Assembly: GCA_963807735.1 (NCBI GenBank)
Contig: CAWEDI010000018.1
Coordinates: 305,799-369,798 of the forward strand
From: Roseiarcus sp963807735
Lineage (GTDB): Bacteria > Pseudomonadota > Alphaproteobacteria > Rhizobiales > Beijerinckiaceae
Reading direction: 5' to 3'
Length of the DNA stretch: 64,000 nucleotides
Numbering within the stretch: the stretch's first letter is position 1; every line of letters begins with the position of its first letter. Position numbers and translations under genes: made by a program. A model generated the notes under the pieces. The model saw only the letters and a list, made by a program, of their open reading frames with translations, made no database searches and was not told where the DNA came from. Below, in pieces: positions 53,177 to 62,789 of this stretch.

Positions 53177-54781
53177 ATGTTCGACGCTATCGACCAATGG
53201 TTGTTCGATTCGACCGGTCTGACCGCTCACGGATTTTGTCTGCTGTGGCAGCCGGGCCTGATCTGGACCTACGCGCTTTCCGACACCGGAATCGCGCTGG
53301 CCTATTTCTCCATTCCCGTCGCGCTCGCCGTCATCGCGCGGCGACGCAGCGACCTCGTGTTTCGGCCGCTGCTTTGGCTGTTCGCCGCCTTCATCCTGCT
53401 TTGCGGCACGACGCACTGGTTTGACATCCTTACCCTTTGGGTGCCGGCTTACGGGGCCGAGGCGGTCGTCAAGGCGGCGACCGCCATCGTCTCCGTGTTC
53501 ACCGCGATCGCGCTCTGGCGCCTGTTGCCGATGGCCCTGACGCTGCCGTCGCCGGCGCAATTCCGCGAGACGAACGCGGCGCTGAAGGCCAGCGAGGAGC
53601 GATTGCATCAGGCGCAGAAGATGGAGATCGTCGGCCAGCTCACCGGCGGCATCGCACACGACTTCAACAATATCATCCAAGTCATCACGAGCGGGCTCAC
53701 CCTCATCGAGCGGCGCGTCGGGCAAGGCCGCATCGCCGAGGCCGGCGATTATATTCCCGCGATGCGGCAGGCGGCGGAAAGCGCCGCCGCGCTGACCAAC
53801 CGCCTGCTGGCGTTCTCCCGACGCCAGACCTTGCAGCCGCGTGTCGTCGATCCCGGTGCGTTGCTCGCCGGCATGGAGGACTTGTTGCGTCGCACGCTCG
53901 GCCCGTTCGTCGCGTTTGAGGTGCGCTCGCAGGACAGCCGATGGAACACCTTCTGCGACCCCATTCATCTCGAAAGCGCGCTGCTCAACCTGGCGATCAA
54001 CGCCCGCGATGCGATGCCGAACGGCGGATCGCTGACGATCGTCGTGGCGGATCGCCGAGTGACGCCGGCGCAAATCGCCGATCAGGACGGGGCGAACGCC
54101 GGCGATTACGTCGAGTTCGAGGTGTCGGACACCGGCGAGGGCATGACGCCCGATGTTTTGGCGCGCGCGTTCGAGCCTTTCTACACCACCAAGCCTTCGG
54201 GCGAGGGGACGGGTCTTGGGTTGTCGCAGGTCTATGGATTCGTCAAGCAATCGGGCGGCTTCGTTCGCATCGACAGCCAGCCCGGCGCAGGCGCGACGAT
54301 TCGGCTCTACCTGCCCGCCGACGACCGCGCCGCGGAAACGCAGCGACCGTCGGCGTCGGCCGAACCGCTCGACCGCGTCGCCGCGCCCGCGGCGGAAGGC
54401 AAGGTGCTGGTGGTTGAGGATCAGGACAACGTGCGCCGCCAAATCGTCGAGGCGATCGCCGAAATCGGCTGCCAGGTGGTTGAGGCGAAGGATGGCCCCG
54501 AGGGATTGCGCGCCGTGGAGTTGGGCCTCTTGCTCGACCTGCTCATCACCGATGTCGGCTTGCCGGGATTGAACGGGCGCCAGCTCGCCGATGCGGCCCG
54601 CGTGATCAAACCGGATCTTCCGATATTGTTCATCACCGGATTCGCTGGAAAGTCGCTCGGCGAGCGGGGACTGCCGCCCGGCATGGAAGTGATGCGCAAG
54701 CCGTTCGCGCTCGACGAATTGACCGCGCGCGTGCGCGCCATGCTGCCCGTCAAACGCCCGGCGGCGGCGCTCGACGGTTGA
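53177..54781 (+). CDS. Hybrid histidine kinase with ethylene-receptor-like sensor domain
   Basis: A 534-residue sensor kinase. The first ~115 residues are three membrane helices matching the ethylene-binding domain of plant ETR1. Asp36, Tyr43, Ile46, Pro47, Ile73, Cys76 and His80 keep the ETR1 spacing of Asp25, Tyr32, Ile35, Pro36, Ile62, Cys65 and His69; the Cys-Gly-Thr-Thr-His motif supplies the copper ligands. The kinase core has H-box QLTGGIAHDFNNII (His161), N-box NLAINARDAM and GTGLGLSQVYGFVKQ; a receiver with acceptor Asp in LLITDVGLPGLNG ends the protein. There is no GAF domain between sensor and kinase, unlike plant receptors. It stands alone, so its output partner is unknown. Confidence 0.92.
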   Translation: MFDAIDQWLFDSTGLTAHGFCLLWQPGLIWTYALSDTGIALAYFSIPVALAVIARRRSDLVFRPLLWLFAAFILLCGTTHWFDILTLWVPAYGAEAVVKAATAIVSVFTAIALWRLLPMALTLPSPAQFRETNAALKASEERLHQAQKMEIVGQLTGGIAHDFNNIIQVITSGLTLIERRVGQGRIAEAGDYIPAMRQAAESAAALTNRLLAFSRRQTLQPRVVDPGALLAGMEDLLRRTLGPFVAFEVRSQDSRWNTFCDPIHLESALLNLAINARDAMPNGGSLTIVVADRRVTPAQIADQDGANAGDYVEFEVSDTGEGMTPDVLARAFEPFYTTKPSGEGTGLGLSQVYGFVKQSGGFVRIDSQPGAGATIRLYLPADDRAAETQRPSASAEPLDRVAAPAAEGKVLVVEDQDNVRRQIVEAIAEIGCQVVEAKDGPEGLRAVELGLLLDLLITDVGLPGLNGRQLADAARVIKPDLPILFITGFAGKSLGERGLPPGMEVMRKPFALDELTARVRAMLPVKRPAAALDG

Positions 54782-54877
54782 GCCCCGCACAAAATTCGAT
54801 TGCCGCGCCGCAACATCCGGCTTGCCGAGGCGCGCGCGCGCAGCGCACATCCGAGGCGTAAGCGGGTGGGCGCGGCG

Positions 54878-56518
54878 ATGCGGGTTTTTGACTATGTCAT
54901 CGTCGGCGCGGGCTCCGCAGGCTCCGCGCTGGCGAGCCGGCTGAGCGAGGACGGCAAGCACAGCGTTCTCGTGCTGGAGTTCGGCGGCTCCGACCGCTCG
55001 ATCTACATCCAGATGCCGGCGGCGCTCTCGATCCCGCTGAACATGAAAGCCTACAACTGGGGCTATTGGAGCGAGCCGGAGCCGGAGCTCAACAATCGCC
55101 GCATCTCCTGCCCGCGCGGCAAGGCGCTCGGCGGCTCCTCCTCGATCAACGGCCTGGTGTACGTGCGCGGCCATGCGCTCGATTTCGATCGCTGGGAAGA
55201 GGAGGGCGCACGGGGCTGGTCTTACGCGAAAGTGCTGCCGTATTTTCGTCGCGCCGAGACGTTTCGCGGCCGACCCAGCGAATATCGCGGCGCCGACGGG
55301 CCGCTGGTCGTCACGCCGGGCGGGCGGCGGAACCCGCTGTTTGACGCCTTCATCGAGGCCGGCCGGCAAGCCGGCTATCCCGTCAGCGAAGACCTCAATG
55401 GAGCGCAAGGCGAGGGCTTCGGCGGCTTCGACATGACGGTGAAGGACGGCGTTCGCTGGTCGGCCGCCAACGCCTATCTGCGCCCCGCGATGCGGCGGGC
55501 GAATCTCGCGGTCGAAACCCATGCGCTGGCGACGAAAATTCTGTTCGAGGGCCGCAAGGCGGTTGGGGTCGCCTACGAGCGTCGCGGCCGTTCCGAGACC
55601 GCGCGGGCGGCGCGCGAGGTGATCCTGTGCGGCGGCGCGATCAACTCGCCGCAGTTGCTGAAACTCTCCGGCGTCGGGCCGGGCGCAGAATTGCAGGCGC
55701 TCGGCATCCCTGTGGTGCGCGAGCTTCCCGGCGTCGGCGAGAACCTTCAGGATCATCTCGAATATTATTTCCAGCTCGCCTCGAAGCTGCCGATCACGCT
55801 CTACCGCCACACCGGCCTGTTGGGCCGCGGCCTCGTCGGCCTGCAATGGTTGATGCGCGGCACGGGGCTTGGCGCCAGCAATCAGTTCGAGGCGGGCGCC
55901 TTCATCCGTTCCCGCGCGGGGATCGCGCATCCCGACATCCAGTATCATTTCCTGCCGCTCGCCGTGACCTACGACGGCAATACGCTGGCGACCGAGCACG
56001 GCTTCCAGGCGCATGTCGGCACGCTGCGCTCGAAAAGCCGGGGCCATGTGCAATTGCGTTCGCCTGACCCCCGCGAGGCGCCGCGCATCGTGTTCAACTA
56101 CATGAGCCATCCCGACGACTGGACGGAGATGCGCGCCTCGGTGCGCTTGACGCGAGAAATCTTCGCGCAGCCCGCCTTTGCGCCCTACGTCGGCCGCGAA
56201 ATTCAGCCGGGCGATTCCGAGATCGACGAGTTCCTGCGCGAAAAGCTCGAAAGCGCCTATCACCCGTGCGGCGCGTGCAAGATGGGCTCGCCGAGCGATC
56301 CGATGGCCGTGGTCGACCCGGAGGCGCGGGTGATCGGGCTCGACGGGCTGCGCGTGGTGGATTCCTCGATCATGCCGTCGATCCCGTCGGGCAATCTCAA
56401 CGCGCCGACGATCATGATGGCCGAAAAGGCGGCCGACATGATCCTCGGCCGCGACCCGTTGCCGGCGTCCAACGCCGCCGTGATTGTTGCGGAGGGCTGG
56501 CGGGAGCGGCAGCGATAG
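54878..56518 (+). CDS. betA: GMC-family oxidoreductase, choline dehydrogenase-like
   Basis: A 546-residue FAD-dependent alcohol oxidoreductase. FAD motif DYVIVGAGSAGSALASRL at the start, then CPRGKALGGSSSINGLVYVRGH, the second GMC signature GGAINSPQLLKLSGVGP, and the C-terminal catalytic region YHPCGACKMG with ASN in PSGNLNAPT. BetA oxidises choline to betaine aldehyde, but no betB, betI or transporter is adjacent, so the substrate could be another alcohol. ATG at 54878 precedes the dinucleotide fold directly. Confidence 0.88.
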   Translation: MRVFDYVIVGAGSAGSALASRLSEDGKHSVLVLEFGGSDRSIYIQMPAALSIPLNMKAYNWGYWSEPEPELNNRRISCPRGKALGGSSSINGLVYVRGHALDFDRWEEEGARGWSYAKVLPYFRRAETFRGRPSEYRGADGPLVVTPGGRRNPLFDAFIEAGRQAGYPVSEDLNGAQGEGFGGFDMTVKDGVRWSAANAYLRPAMRRANLAVETHALATKILFEGRKAVGVAYERRGRSETARAAREVILCGGAINSPQLLKLSGVGPGAELQALGIPVVRELPGVGENLQDHLEYYFQLASKLPITLYRHTGLLGRGLVGLQWLMRGTGLGASNQFEAGAFIRSRAGIAHPDIQYHFLPLAVTYDGNTLATEHGFQAHVGTLRSKSRGHVQLRSPDPREAPRIVFNYMSHPDDWTEMRASVRLTREIFAQPAFAPYVGREIQPGDSEIDEFLREKLESAYHPCGACKMGSPSDPMAVVDPEARVIGLDGLRVVDSSIMPSIPSGNLNAPTIMMAEKAADMILGRDPLPASNAAVIVAEGWRERQR

Positions 56519-56623
56519 GGGTGCGTCGTCTGACGGCGGCCGCCGGCGTGGAACGAACTGACGTGCGGGGTCGCGGCCTGACGTGGAAGCTGCTAACCTC
56601 CCGGCTCGATCTGGAGAACGTCG

Positions 56624-57619
56624 ATGAGACGTCGCGAGTTCGTCCGTTTGGTCGCTTGCGCTGGGCTTGCGTGGCCCCTGAAAGCAGTCGCTCAGCAACC
56701 CACGACCCAGCGGAAAGTCGGTGTGCTGCTCGGCTACGCTTCCGGCGCCGATCAACCGCTCGCGCGCGAAGTGATGGGGTTGATCAAGGAGGCCCTCAGT
56801 CGCGCCGGATGGCCGGAAGGCGGCAATTTGAGCGTTGAGTACCGGTTCGGCGGCGGCAATCCCGCCAAGATCAATGCAGCCGCAGCGGAACTGGTGGCGA
56901 TAAATCCGGATGCGATTTACGCGTTGGGACTGCCGACGGCGAAGGCCCTTCAACAGAAGACGAACGCCATCCCGATCGTATTCACTCAGGTGGCCGACCC
57001 CGTCGGCTTCGGATTGGTGGCGAACCTCGCACATCCCGGAGGCAACGTTACGGGTTACATGACGTGGGATCTTTCCATCGGCGGCAAATGGGTAGAGTTG
57101 CTGCTTGAGATCGCACCGGGGCTAAAGCGTATTGGAATGGTCTACAATCCTGATACGGGCCCCTATGCGGCCGGCTTGCTCGCCTCCGCAAAGGCGTTCG
57201 CCGATTTGCGAGCCGACGTTCTCGACTTTCCGGTTCACGACGTTCAAGCCATTGATGCGGCGATGACGTCGCTGAAACGTGCCGGCGCGGGCGGGCTGCT
57301 TGTCGTGCCGGAACCGTTCACAAACAGCCATCAAGATGAAATTATCGCGCTATGCGCGCGAGACCATACTCCGAACATCGTGCCGTTCAGCGGCGCCGCG
57401 CGCCGGGGCGCATTGCTCTCCTACACGTATGCGCTGGCCTCGATGATTTAGCAGCCGGTTGGTTATCTCGATCGCATCCTGAGAGGCGCCTCGCCGAGCG
57501 ATCTTCCCGTGCAGGCGCCGACCAAGTTCGAGCTTTCAATCAATGTCAATGCGGCGAAGGCGCTTGGCCTGGAGGCGCCAGTTTCGCTGCTCGGCAGCGC
57601 CGATGAGGTGATAGAATAG
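56624..57619 (+). pseudogene. ABC transporter substrate-binding protein (ABC_sub_bind type), internal amber stop
   Basis: A 331-residue protein interrupted by an in-frame TAG at 57449-57451. The N-terminus MRRREFVRLVACAGLAWP resembles a Tat or Sec signal. The body matches the TrpX/ABC_sub_bind family common in rhizobia: VGVLLGYASGADQP, PIVFTQVADPVGFGLVANLA, HPGGNVTGY. After the stop the same frame continues GYLDRILRGASPSDLPVQAP and KALGLEAPVSLLGSADEVIE to TAG at 57617, aligned without gap to the family. So this is a nonsense change, not a frameshift. No transporter genes are adjacent. Confidence 0.85.
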
Positions 57620-57635
57620 CGTTGGGGTTCGACCC

Positions 57636-58251
57636 CTAACCAAGCCGTCGCGCCAGCAGCCTCACCACCGCGCTTCGCCCAACGTGCAGCCCGCCCTCGC
57701 GCAGGTCGACGTCAACCTCCTGCAACAACGCGATCTCGGCGCCCGCGAAATCCTCCCGCAAATCCGAGCGCTCGTAGAGCAGCGCCGCGTCGCGCGGGCC
57801 GCCCCGCGCGCCGTCGCGCTGCCGGTCGAGCTGGCGCGGCGTGAACGCCTCCAGCACGATCCGCCCGCCGGGCTTCAGCGCCGCCAGCGCGCGCGCGTGA
57901 ACGAGACGTCGCTCCGGCGCGACGAGATGCAGATAGAGCAGCGCGATGACATCGTACCGCGCCGCCTGCCAGTCCCACGTCAGCAGCGTCGGCCTGCCGA
58001 GCGTCGAGCTTTACGCCGCGCGCGGCGGCCAGCCGTCGCGCCTTCGCGACGCCTTCCGCCGAGAGATCGAGCGTCTCGACCGTCAGGCCGCGCTCGGCGA
58101 GAAAGACCCCGTTGCGTCCCTCGCCGTCGCCGGGGACGAGCGCGCGCCCTCCCGGCTGAAACGTCAGAGACGCGAGGAACGCGTTCGGCGCCTCGCCATA
58201 GGCGAAGTCCGCGCCGGCGTAGCGCTGATCCCAGAACGCAGCGTCGGCCAT
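57636..58251 (-). pseudogene. Class I SAM-dependent methyltransferase, one frameshift
   Basis: About 204 residues when repaired. It starts MADAAFWDQRYAGADFAYGE, overlapping the tpiA stop (TGATG). SAM motif I is ALVPGDGEGRNGVFLA and post-I is VETLDLSAEGVAKA. One extra base at 57987 breaks the frame after DARQAD; skipping it gives LLTWDWQAARYDVIALLYLH and then LKPGGRIVLEAFTPRQL to the stop at 57636. The family resembles tellurite-resistance/thiol methyltransferases (TehB-like). Coupled to tpiA. Confidence 0.85.
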
Positions 58252-59010
58252 CAGCGATAGGCCGCGGCGATGCCGAGGAAATCGGCGGCCTTCAGGCTCG
58301 CGCCGCCGACCAGCGCGCCGTCGACGTTGGCGAGCCCGAGCAAGTCCTTGGCGTTCCCCGGCTTCACCGAGCCGCCGTAGAGGATGCGCACGCGGCCGCC
58401 CGCCGCGCCGAGCAACTCGCGCATCAGCATGCGGATCGTCTTGTGCATTTCGGCGACGTCGTCCGGCGTCGGCGTCAGCCCCGTCCCGATCGCCCAGACC
58501 GGTTCGTAGGCGATCGACGACGTTTTCGGGCGTCGCGCCGTTCGGCAGCGAGCCGCGCACTTGGCCAGAGACGACGGCCAGCGCCTCGCCGGCTTCGCGC
58601 TCGGCGCGCGTCTCGCCGACGCAGACGATCGCCGTCAATCCCGCTCGCAACGCCGCCTCCGCCTTCGCTTTCACCTGCGCGTCGCTCTCGTCGTGGCCGG
58701 CGCGGCGCTCGGAATGGCCGACGATCACGTACGCGCAGCCGGCGTCCTTCAGCATCTCCGCGGAAATGTCGCCGGTGAACGGGCCGCAGGGCTCGGTGTG
58801 GCAATACTGGCCGCCGAGCGCGATGGCGACGCCCGCGATCGTTTGCGCCGCGAGCGTGATCAGCGTCGCCGGCGGACACACCGCGATCTCGGCCACGCCG
58901 GCTTCGCCGCGTCCCACCGCGTCCGCCATCGCGGCGATTTCGCCGAGCGCCGCCCTGAGCCCGTTCATCTTCCAGTTTCCCGCCAGCAGCGGGCGCACGT
59001 CGGGGGTCAT
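58251..59010 (-). pseudogene. tpiA: Triose-phosphate isomerase, one frameshift
   Basis: A 252-residue glycolytic enzyme when repaired. Landmarks: PLLAGNWKMNG at the start (catalytic Lys), YVIVGHSERR (catalytic His), and after repair IAYEPVWAIGTG (catalytic Glu) and ILYGGSVKPGN. One extra base at 58515, after ATPENVV, breaks the frame as read. Because tpiA is normally needed and everything else is intact, a sequence error is likely. ATG at 59010 with GGGAGAG upstream. Divergent from ppiD. Confidence 0.92.
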
Positions 59011-59107
59011 AGGCGGCTCTCCCTTTGCCGGCCGCCTAACATGGGCGGTCCGCCTATGCAAAGCCCGCATCGCCCGCTAGAGAAGCCGCGAGGAGAACGG
59101 GTCGGAA

Positions 59108-61000
59108 ATGCTCGACGGTATGCGAAAAGCCTCGCAAGGGGCGATCGGCAAGCTCGTTATGACGATAGTCATGGGGCTCATCATCGTGAGCTTCGTGATC
59201 TGGGGCGTCGGCGACATGCTACGCGGCTTCACCTCCACCACGGTGGCGAAGGTCGGCTCGACGACGATCACCGCCCAGCAATACTCCAACACCCTGCAAA
59301 GCGAGCTCTACCGCCTGCAACGCCAGTTTCGCCAGCCGCTGACGCCGCAGCAGGCGCGCGCGCTCGGCCTCGACGCGCAAGTGCTCGACCGGCTCATCGA
59401 CGAGGCGGCGTTCGACGAGCGCGCGCGCACGCTCGGCCTCGCCATCTCCGACGACACGATCGCCGAGGCGCTGCGCTCCGACCCCAGTTTCAAGGGCGCC
59501 GACGGCAAGTTCGACCGGCTCCGGTTTGATTCCTATCTCCGCGATTCCGGCCTGAGCGAGCGCGGGTTCTTCGCCCAGCAGCGCGACTTCTACTTGCGCC
59601 AGCAGATGCAATACGCGCTGGTCGACGGCGTCAAGGCGCCGAAGGCGCTCGTCGACGCGCTGGAGGCGAGCAAGAACGAGACGCGCGAGATCGCCTATTT
59701 CACGCTTCCCCCCGCCGCCGCCGGCGACATTCCGCCGCCCTCCGACGAGACGTTGAAAACCTATTTCGACGCCCACAAGGCGGAATGGCGCGCGCCGGAG
59801 TTGCGCAGCTTCGACGAACTCGTCGTCACGCCGGCGACGCTGGCCAAGCCCGACAGCGTCAGCGACGACGACGCGCGCGCGCAATACGAGAAGGATAAGG
59901 ACGCCAAATACACCGTCGCCGAGAAGCGCAAGCTGCAACAGATCGTGTTCCCGACAGAGGCCGAGGCGAACGAGGCGTCGGCCAAGATCAAGGCCGGCGC
60001 GACGTTCGACGAGATCGCGAAATCGCGCAACCTGGGCGCCGCCGATCTCGACATCGGCGAGGTGACGAAGCAGGGCGCGTTCGATCCCGCCATCGCCGAG
60101 GCGGCGTTCGCCTTGCCGCAGGACGGCGTTTCCGCGCCGGTGAAAGGCGCTTTCGGCTACGCTTTGGTGCGCGTCGTCTCGATCACGCCGGGCGGCGTAA
60201 AGCCGTTCGCCGAAGTCGAGGGCGAGATCAAGCAGGGGATCGCCGCCGCCCGCGCCGCCGATTCCGTGCAGGCGCTGCACGACAAGATCGAGGACGCCAA
60301 GGCTTCGGGCAAGACGGTCGCCGAGGCGGCGAAAAGCGTCGGCCTCGAAGCGCGCGCCTACGCCGGCGTAGACCGTCAGGGCCACGACGCCAGCGGCGCC
60401 GCGGCCGACGTCGTCGACGCCAATCTGGTGTTGCCGGCGGTGTTCGCCTCCGATGTCGGCGTTGACGACGAGGCGATCGCCACCAAGGATCACGGCTTCA
60501 TCTGGTTCTCGGTCACCAAGATCGAGCCGGCGCGCGATCGCCCGTTCGACGAGGTCAAGGACAAGGTCGCCGCCGCCTGGCGCGCCGAGGAAGTCGCCAA
60601 GCGCCTCGCCGATTCCGCAGCCGAAATGGTCAAGAAACTCGACGCCGGCGGCGACATCGCCGAACTCGCGAAAGCCGCCAGCGCCGAGGTCAAGACGGCC
60701 AAGGACATCAAGCGCGCCGGCGGCGGCGGGCTTGCCGCGCCTGTCGTCGAAGCGGTGTTCGGCGTCGGGCCGGATCGCGCCGGCTCGGTCTCCACGGCCG
60801 ATGGTCGCCTCGTGTTCAAGGTCACCGCCGACGTGACGCCGCCGCCGCTGGCGAGCGATCCCGACGTAGTCTCGACCGAGGACCGGTTGAAAGGCGAACT
60901 CGGCCGCTCGGTGGTCGAGCAATATGTCGACGCGCTCAAGCGCGAGATCGGCGTCACGATCGACCAGCGTGTGCTGCAATCGGCCGGGAGCGGCGGTTGA
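59108..61000 (+). CDS. ppiD: Periplasmic peptidyl-prolyl isomerase PpiD/SurA-like
   Basis: A 630-residue protein anchored by one N-terminal helix (IGKLVMTIVMGLIIVSFVIWG, residues ~13-33). A SurA_N-3-like chaperone region follows (FDRLRFDSYLRDSGLSERGFFA), then a parvulin domain around 270-375 (VAEKRKLQQIVFPTEAEANE, GVSAPVKGAFGYALVRV), and further helical regions to the end. It should assist folding of exported proteins at the inner membrane. It stands between tpiA and trpE as in many Hyphomicrobiales. Its TGA overlaps the trpE ATG. Confidence 0.92.
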   Translation: MLDGMRKASQGAIGKLVMTIVMGLIIVSFVIWGVGDMLRGFTSTTVAKVGSTTITAQQYSNTLQSELYRLQRQFRQPLTPQQARALGLDAQVLDRLIDEAAFDERARTLGLAISDDTIAEALRSDPSFKGADGKFDRLRFDSYLRDSGLSERGFFAQQRDFYLRQQMQYALVDGVKAPKALVDALEASKNETREIAYFTLPPAAAGDIPPPSDETLKTYFDAHKAEWRAPELRSFDELVVTPATLAKPDSVSDDDARAQYEKDKDAKYTVAEKRKLQQIVFPTEAEANEASAKIKAGATFDEIAKSRNLGAADLDIGEVTKQGAFDPAIAEAAFALPQDGVSAPVKGAFGYALVRVVSITPGGVKPFAEVEGEIKQGIAAARAADSVQALHDKIEDAKASGKTVAEAAKSVGLEARAYAGVDRQGHDASGAAADVVDANLVLPAVFASDVGVDDEAIATKDHGFIWFSVTKIEPARDRPFDEVKDKVAAAWRAEEVAKRLADSAAEMVKKLDAGGDIAELAKAASAEVKTAKDIKRAGGGGLAAPVVEAVFGVGPDRAGSVSTADGRLVFKVTADVTPPPLASDPDVVSTEDRLKGELGRSVVEQYVDALKREIGVTIDQRVLQSAGSGG

Positions 61001-62499
61001 TGGACGTTGAAGCGCTCTACGCCGAGGGACGCGCCAGCGTCTTGACGGCGACCCTCGTCGCCGACCTGGAGACGCCCGTCTCGGCCTATCTGAAGCTCGC
61101 CGCGAAACGCGGCGGCGACATGTTCCTGCTCGAGTCGATCGAGGGCGGCGCGCAGCGCGGCCGCTATTCGATGATCGGACTCGATCCAGACGTGGTCTTC
61201 CGTTCGACCGGCGCGAAAGCGGAGATCAACCGCCGCCCCGCGCGCGACCGCGACGCCTTCGAGGCCCTGGACCTGCCGCCGCTGGAGGCGCTGCGCGCGC
61301 TCATAGCGGAATCGCACATCGACCTGCCGCCCGGCCTGCCGCCGATGTCGGCGGGCGTGTTCGGCTATCTCGGCTACGACATGGTGCGGCAAATGGAGCG
61401 GCTGCCGGAGGCCAAGCCCGATCCGATCGGCGTGCCCGAAGCGCTGATGATCCGTCCGACGGTGATCGTGGTGTTCGACGGCGTGCGCGACGAGATGGTC
61501 ATCGTCACGCCGATCCGGCCGCAGCCGGGCGTCAGCGGGCGCGCCGCGCGCGAGGCGGCGGAAGCGCGCATCGAGGCGGTCGTGGCGGCGCTCGAAGGCC
61601 CGCTCGACCATGTCGCGCCGGCCGTCGATCCGACCTTGTTGGCGGACGACGCGGTCTCCAACACGCCCGAGGCCGAGTTCCTGGCGATGGTGGACCGGGC
61701 GAAGGAATATATCCGCGCCGGCGACGCGTTCCAGATCGTGCTGTCGCAGCGTTTCACCAGCCGGTTCGAACTGCCGGCGTTCTCGCTTTATCGCGCGCTG
61801 CGGCGGGTCAACCCGTCGCCGTATCTGTGCTTCCTCGATTTCGGCGGCTTCCAGATCGTCGTATCGAGCCCCGAGATCCTGGTGCGCGTGCGCGACGGGA
61901 AGGTGACGATCCGCCCGATCGCCGGCACCCGCTGGCGCGGCGCGACGCCGGACGAAGACGCGCGTCTGGGGCGCGAACTGCTCGCCGACCCCAAGGAGCG
62001 CGCCGAGCATCTGATGCTGCTCGACCTCGGCCGCAACGACGTCGGCCGCGTCGCCGAGATCGGCACGGTGAAGGTGACGGACTCGTTCTTCGTCGAGCGC
62101 TACAGCCACGTCATGCACATCGTCTCCAACGTCGAGGGGCGGCTGAAGCGCGGCCTCGATGCGGTCGCGGCGCTTTCGGCCGGCTTTCCCGCCGGCACGG
62201 TGTCGGGGGCGCCGAAAGTGCGGGCGATGGAGATCATCGACGAACTGGAGAAGGACAAGCGCGGCATCTACGCCGGCTGCATCGGCTACTTTGGCGCCGG
62301 CGGCGAGATGGACACCTGCATCGTGCTGCGCGCCTCGGTGGTGAAGGACGGCTTCATGCACGTGCAGGCGGGCGCGGGCATCGTCTACGATTCCGATCCG
62401 CTCTACGAGCACCGCGAGTGCGTCAACAAGGCGAAGGCGCTGTTTCGCGCCGCCGAGGAGGCGGTGCGCTTCGCGACCCGGGCCAAGCGCGGGCAGTAG
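61000..62499 (+). CDS. trpE: Anthranilate synthase component I
   Basis: A 499-residue enzyme converting chorismate to anthranilate with the TrpG glutaminase. N-terminal Trp-binding region LLESIEGGAQRGRYSMIG with the conserved LLES motif; chorismate-binding domain with IRPIAGTRWRGATPDED, RYSHVMHIVSNVEGRL, FPAGTVSGAPKVRAMEII and AGAGIVYDSDP. ATG at 61000 overlaps the ppiD stop; an adjacent TTG at 60997 is an alternative. trpG, normally next, is not found before the window ends; an IS110-type element follows. Confidence 0.96.
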   Translation: MDVEALYAEGRASVLTATLVADLETPVSAYLKLAAKRGGDMFLLESIEGGAQRGRYSMIGLDPDVVFRSTGAKAEINRRPARDRDAFEALDLPPLEALRALIAESHIDLPPGLPPMSAGVFGYLGYDMVRQMERLPEAKPDPIGVPEALMIRPTVIVVFDGVRDEMVIVTPIRPQPGVSGRAAREAAEARIEAVVAALEGPLDHVAPAVDPTLLADDAVSNTPEAEFLAMVDRAKEYIRAGDAFQIVLSQRFTSRFELPAFSLYRALRRVNPSPYLCFLDFGGFQIVVSSPEILVRVRDGKVTIRPIAGTRWRGATPDEDARLGRELLADPKERAEHLMLLDLGRNDVGRVAEIGTVKVTDSFFVERYSHVMHIVSNVEGRLKRGLDAVAALSAGFPAGTVSGAPKVRAMEIIDELEKDKRGIYAGCIGYFGAGGEMDTCIVLRASVVKDGFMHVQAGAGIVYDSDPLYEHRECVNKAKALFRAAEEAVRFATRAKRGQ

Positions 62500-62506
62500 G
62501 GCCGTC

Positions 62507-62525
62507 AGGAGGGTTTCAGCCTCCT
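62507..62525 (+). terminator. Weak hairpin just after trpE
   Basis: AGGAGG-N7-CCTCCT starts eight bases after the trpE stop. There is no U-tract, so termination here is doubtful. The A/T-rich inverted repeat CTCAAAAA-N6-TTTTTGAG at 62643-62664 lies further on in the same gap. Confidence 0.35.
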
Positions 62526-62789
62526 CTGGCGAAACGAGCCTTGGAACGACGAGGCGAGTCGCCGACGGCCGGATATTGAGAATGAGTTTCGAGAAGCGCT
62601 TTCAGTCGATTACGAGGAGCGCGCCGACGCCGGTCAGGCTCTCTCAAAAAGGATCGTTTTTGAGCGACGGCCGCAGACTTTCGCAATTTGGCGAATGGGC
62701 GGTCACGGATTGCACTAGCTGATCCCTCGACGAACGTATGCAGAACACTGCGGACATTGCTTGTCTTATGACTTTCCACGCCGAAGGGC

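Noticed and set aside
53015..57034. A 1339-codon minus-strand open frame
   Set aside because: It lies opposite the yghU end, the ethylene-type kinase, betA and the solute-binding gene, all with clear motifs. Its own translation has no recognisable domain and a composition typical of antisense frames.
62516..62779. Minus-strand 87-codon frame between trpE and the transposase
   Set aside because: Arg-rich with no recognisable motif; it crosses two hairpins and has no ribosome site, so it is more likely intergenic.
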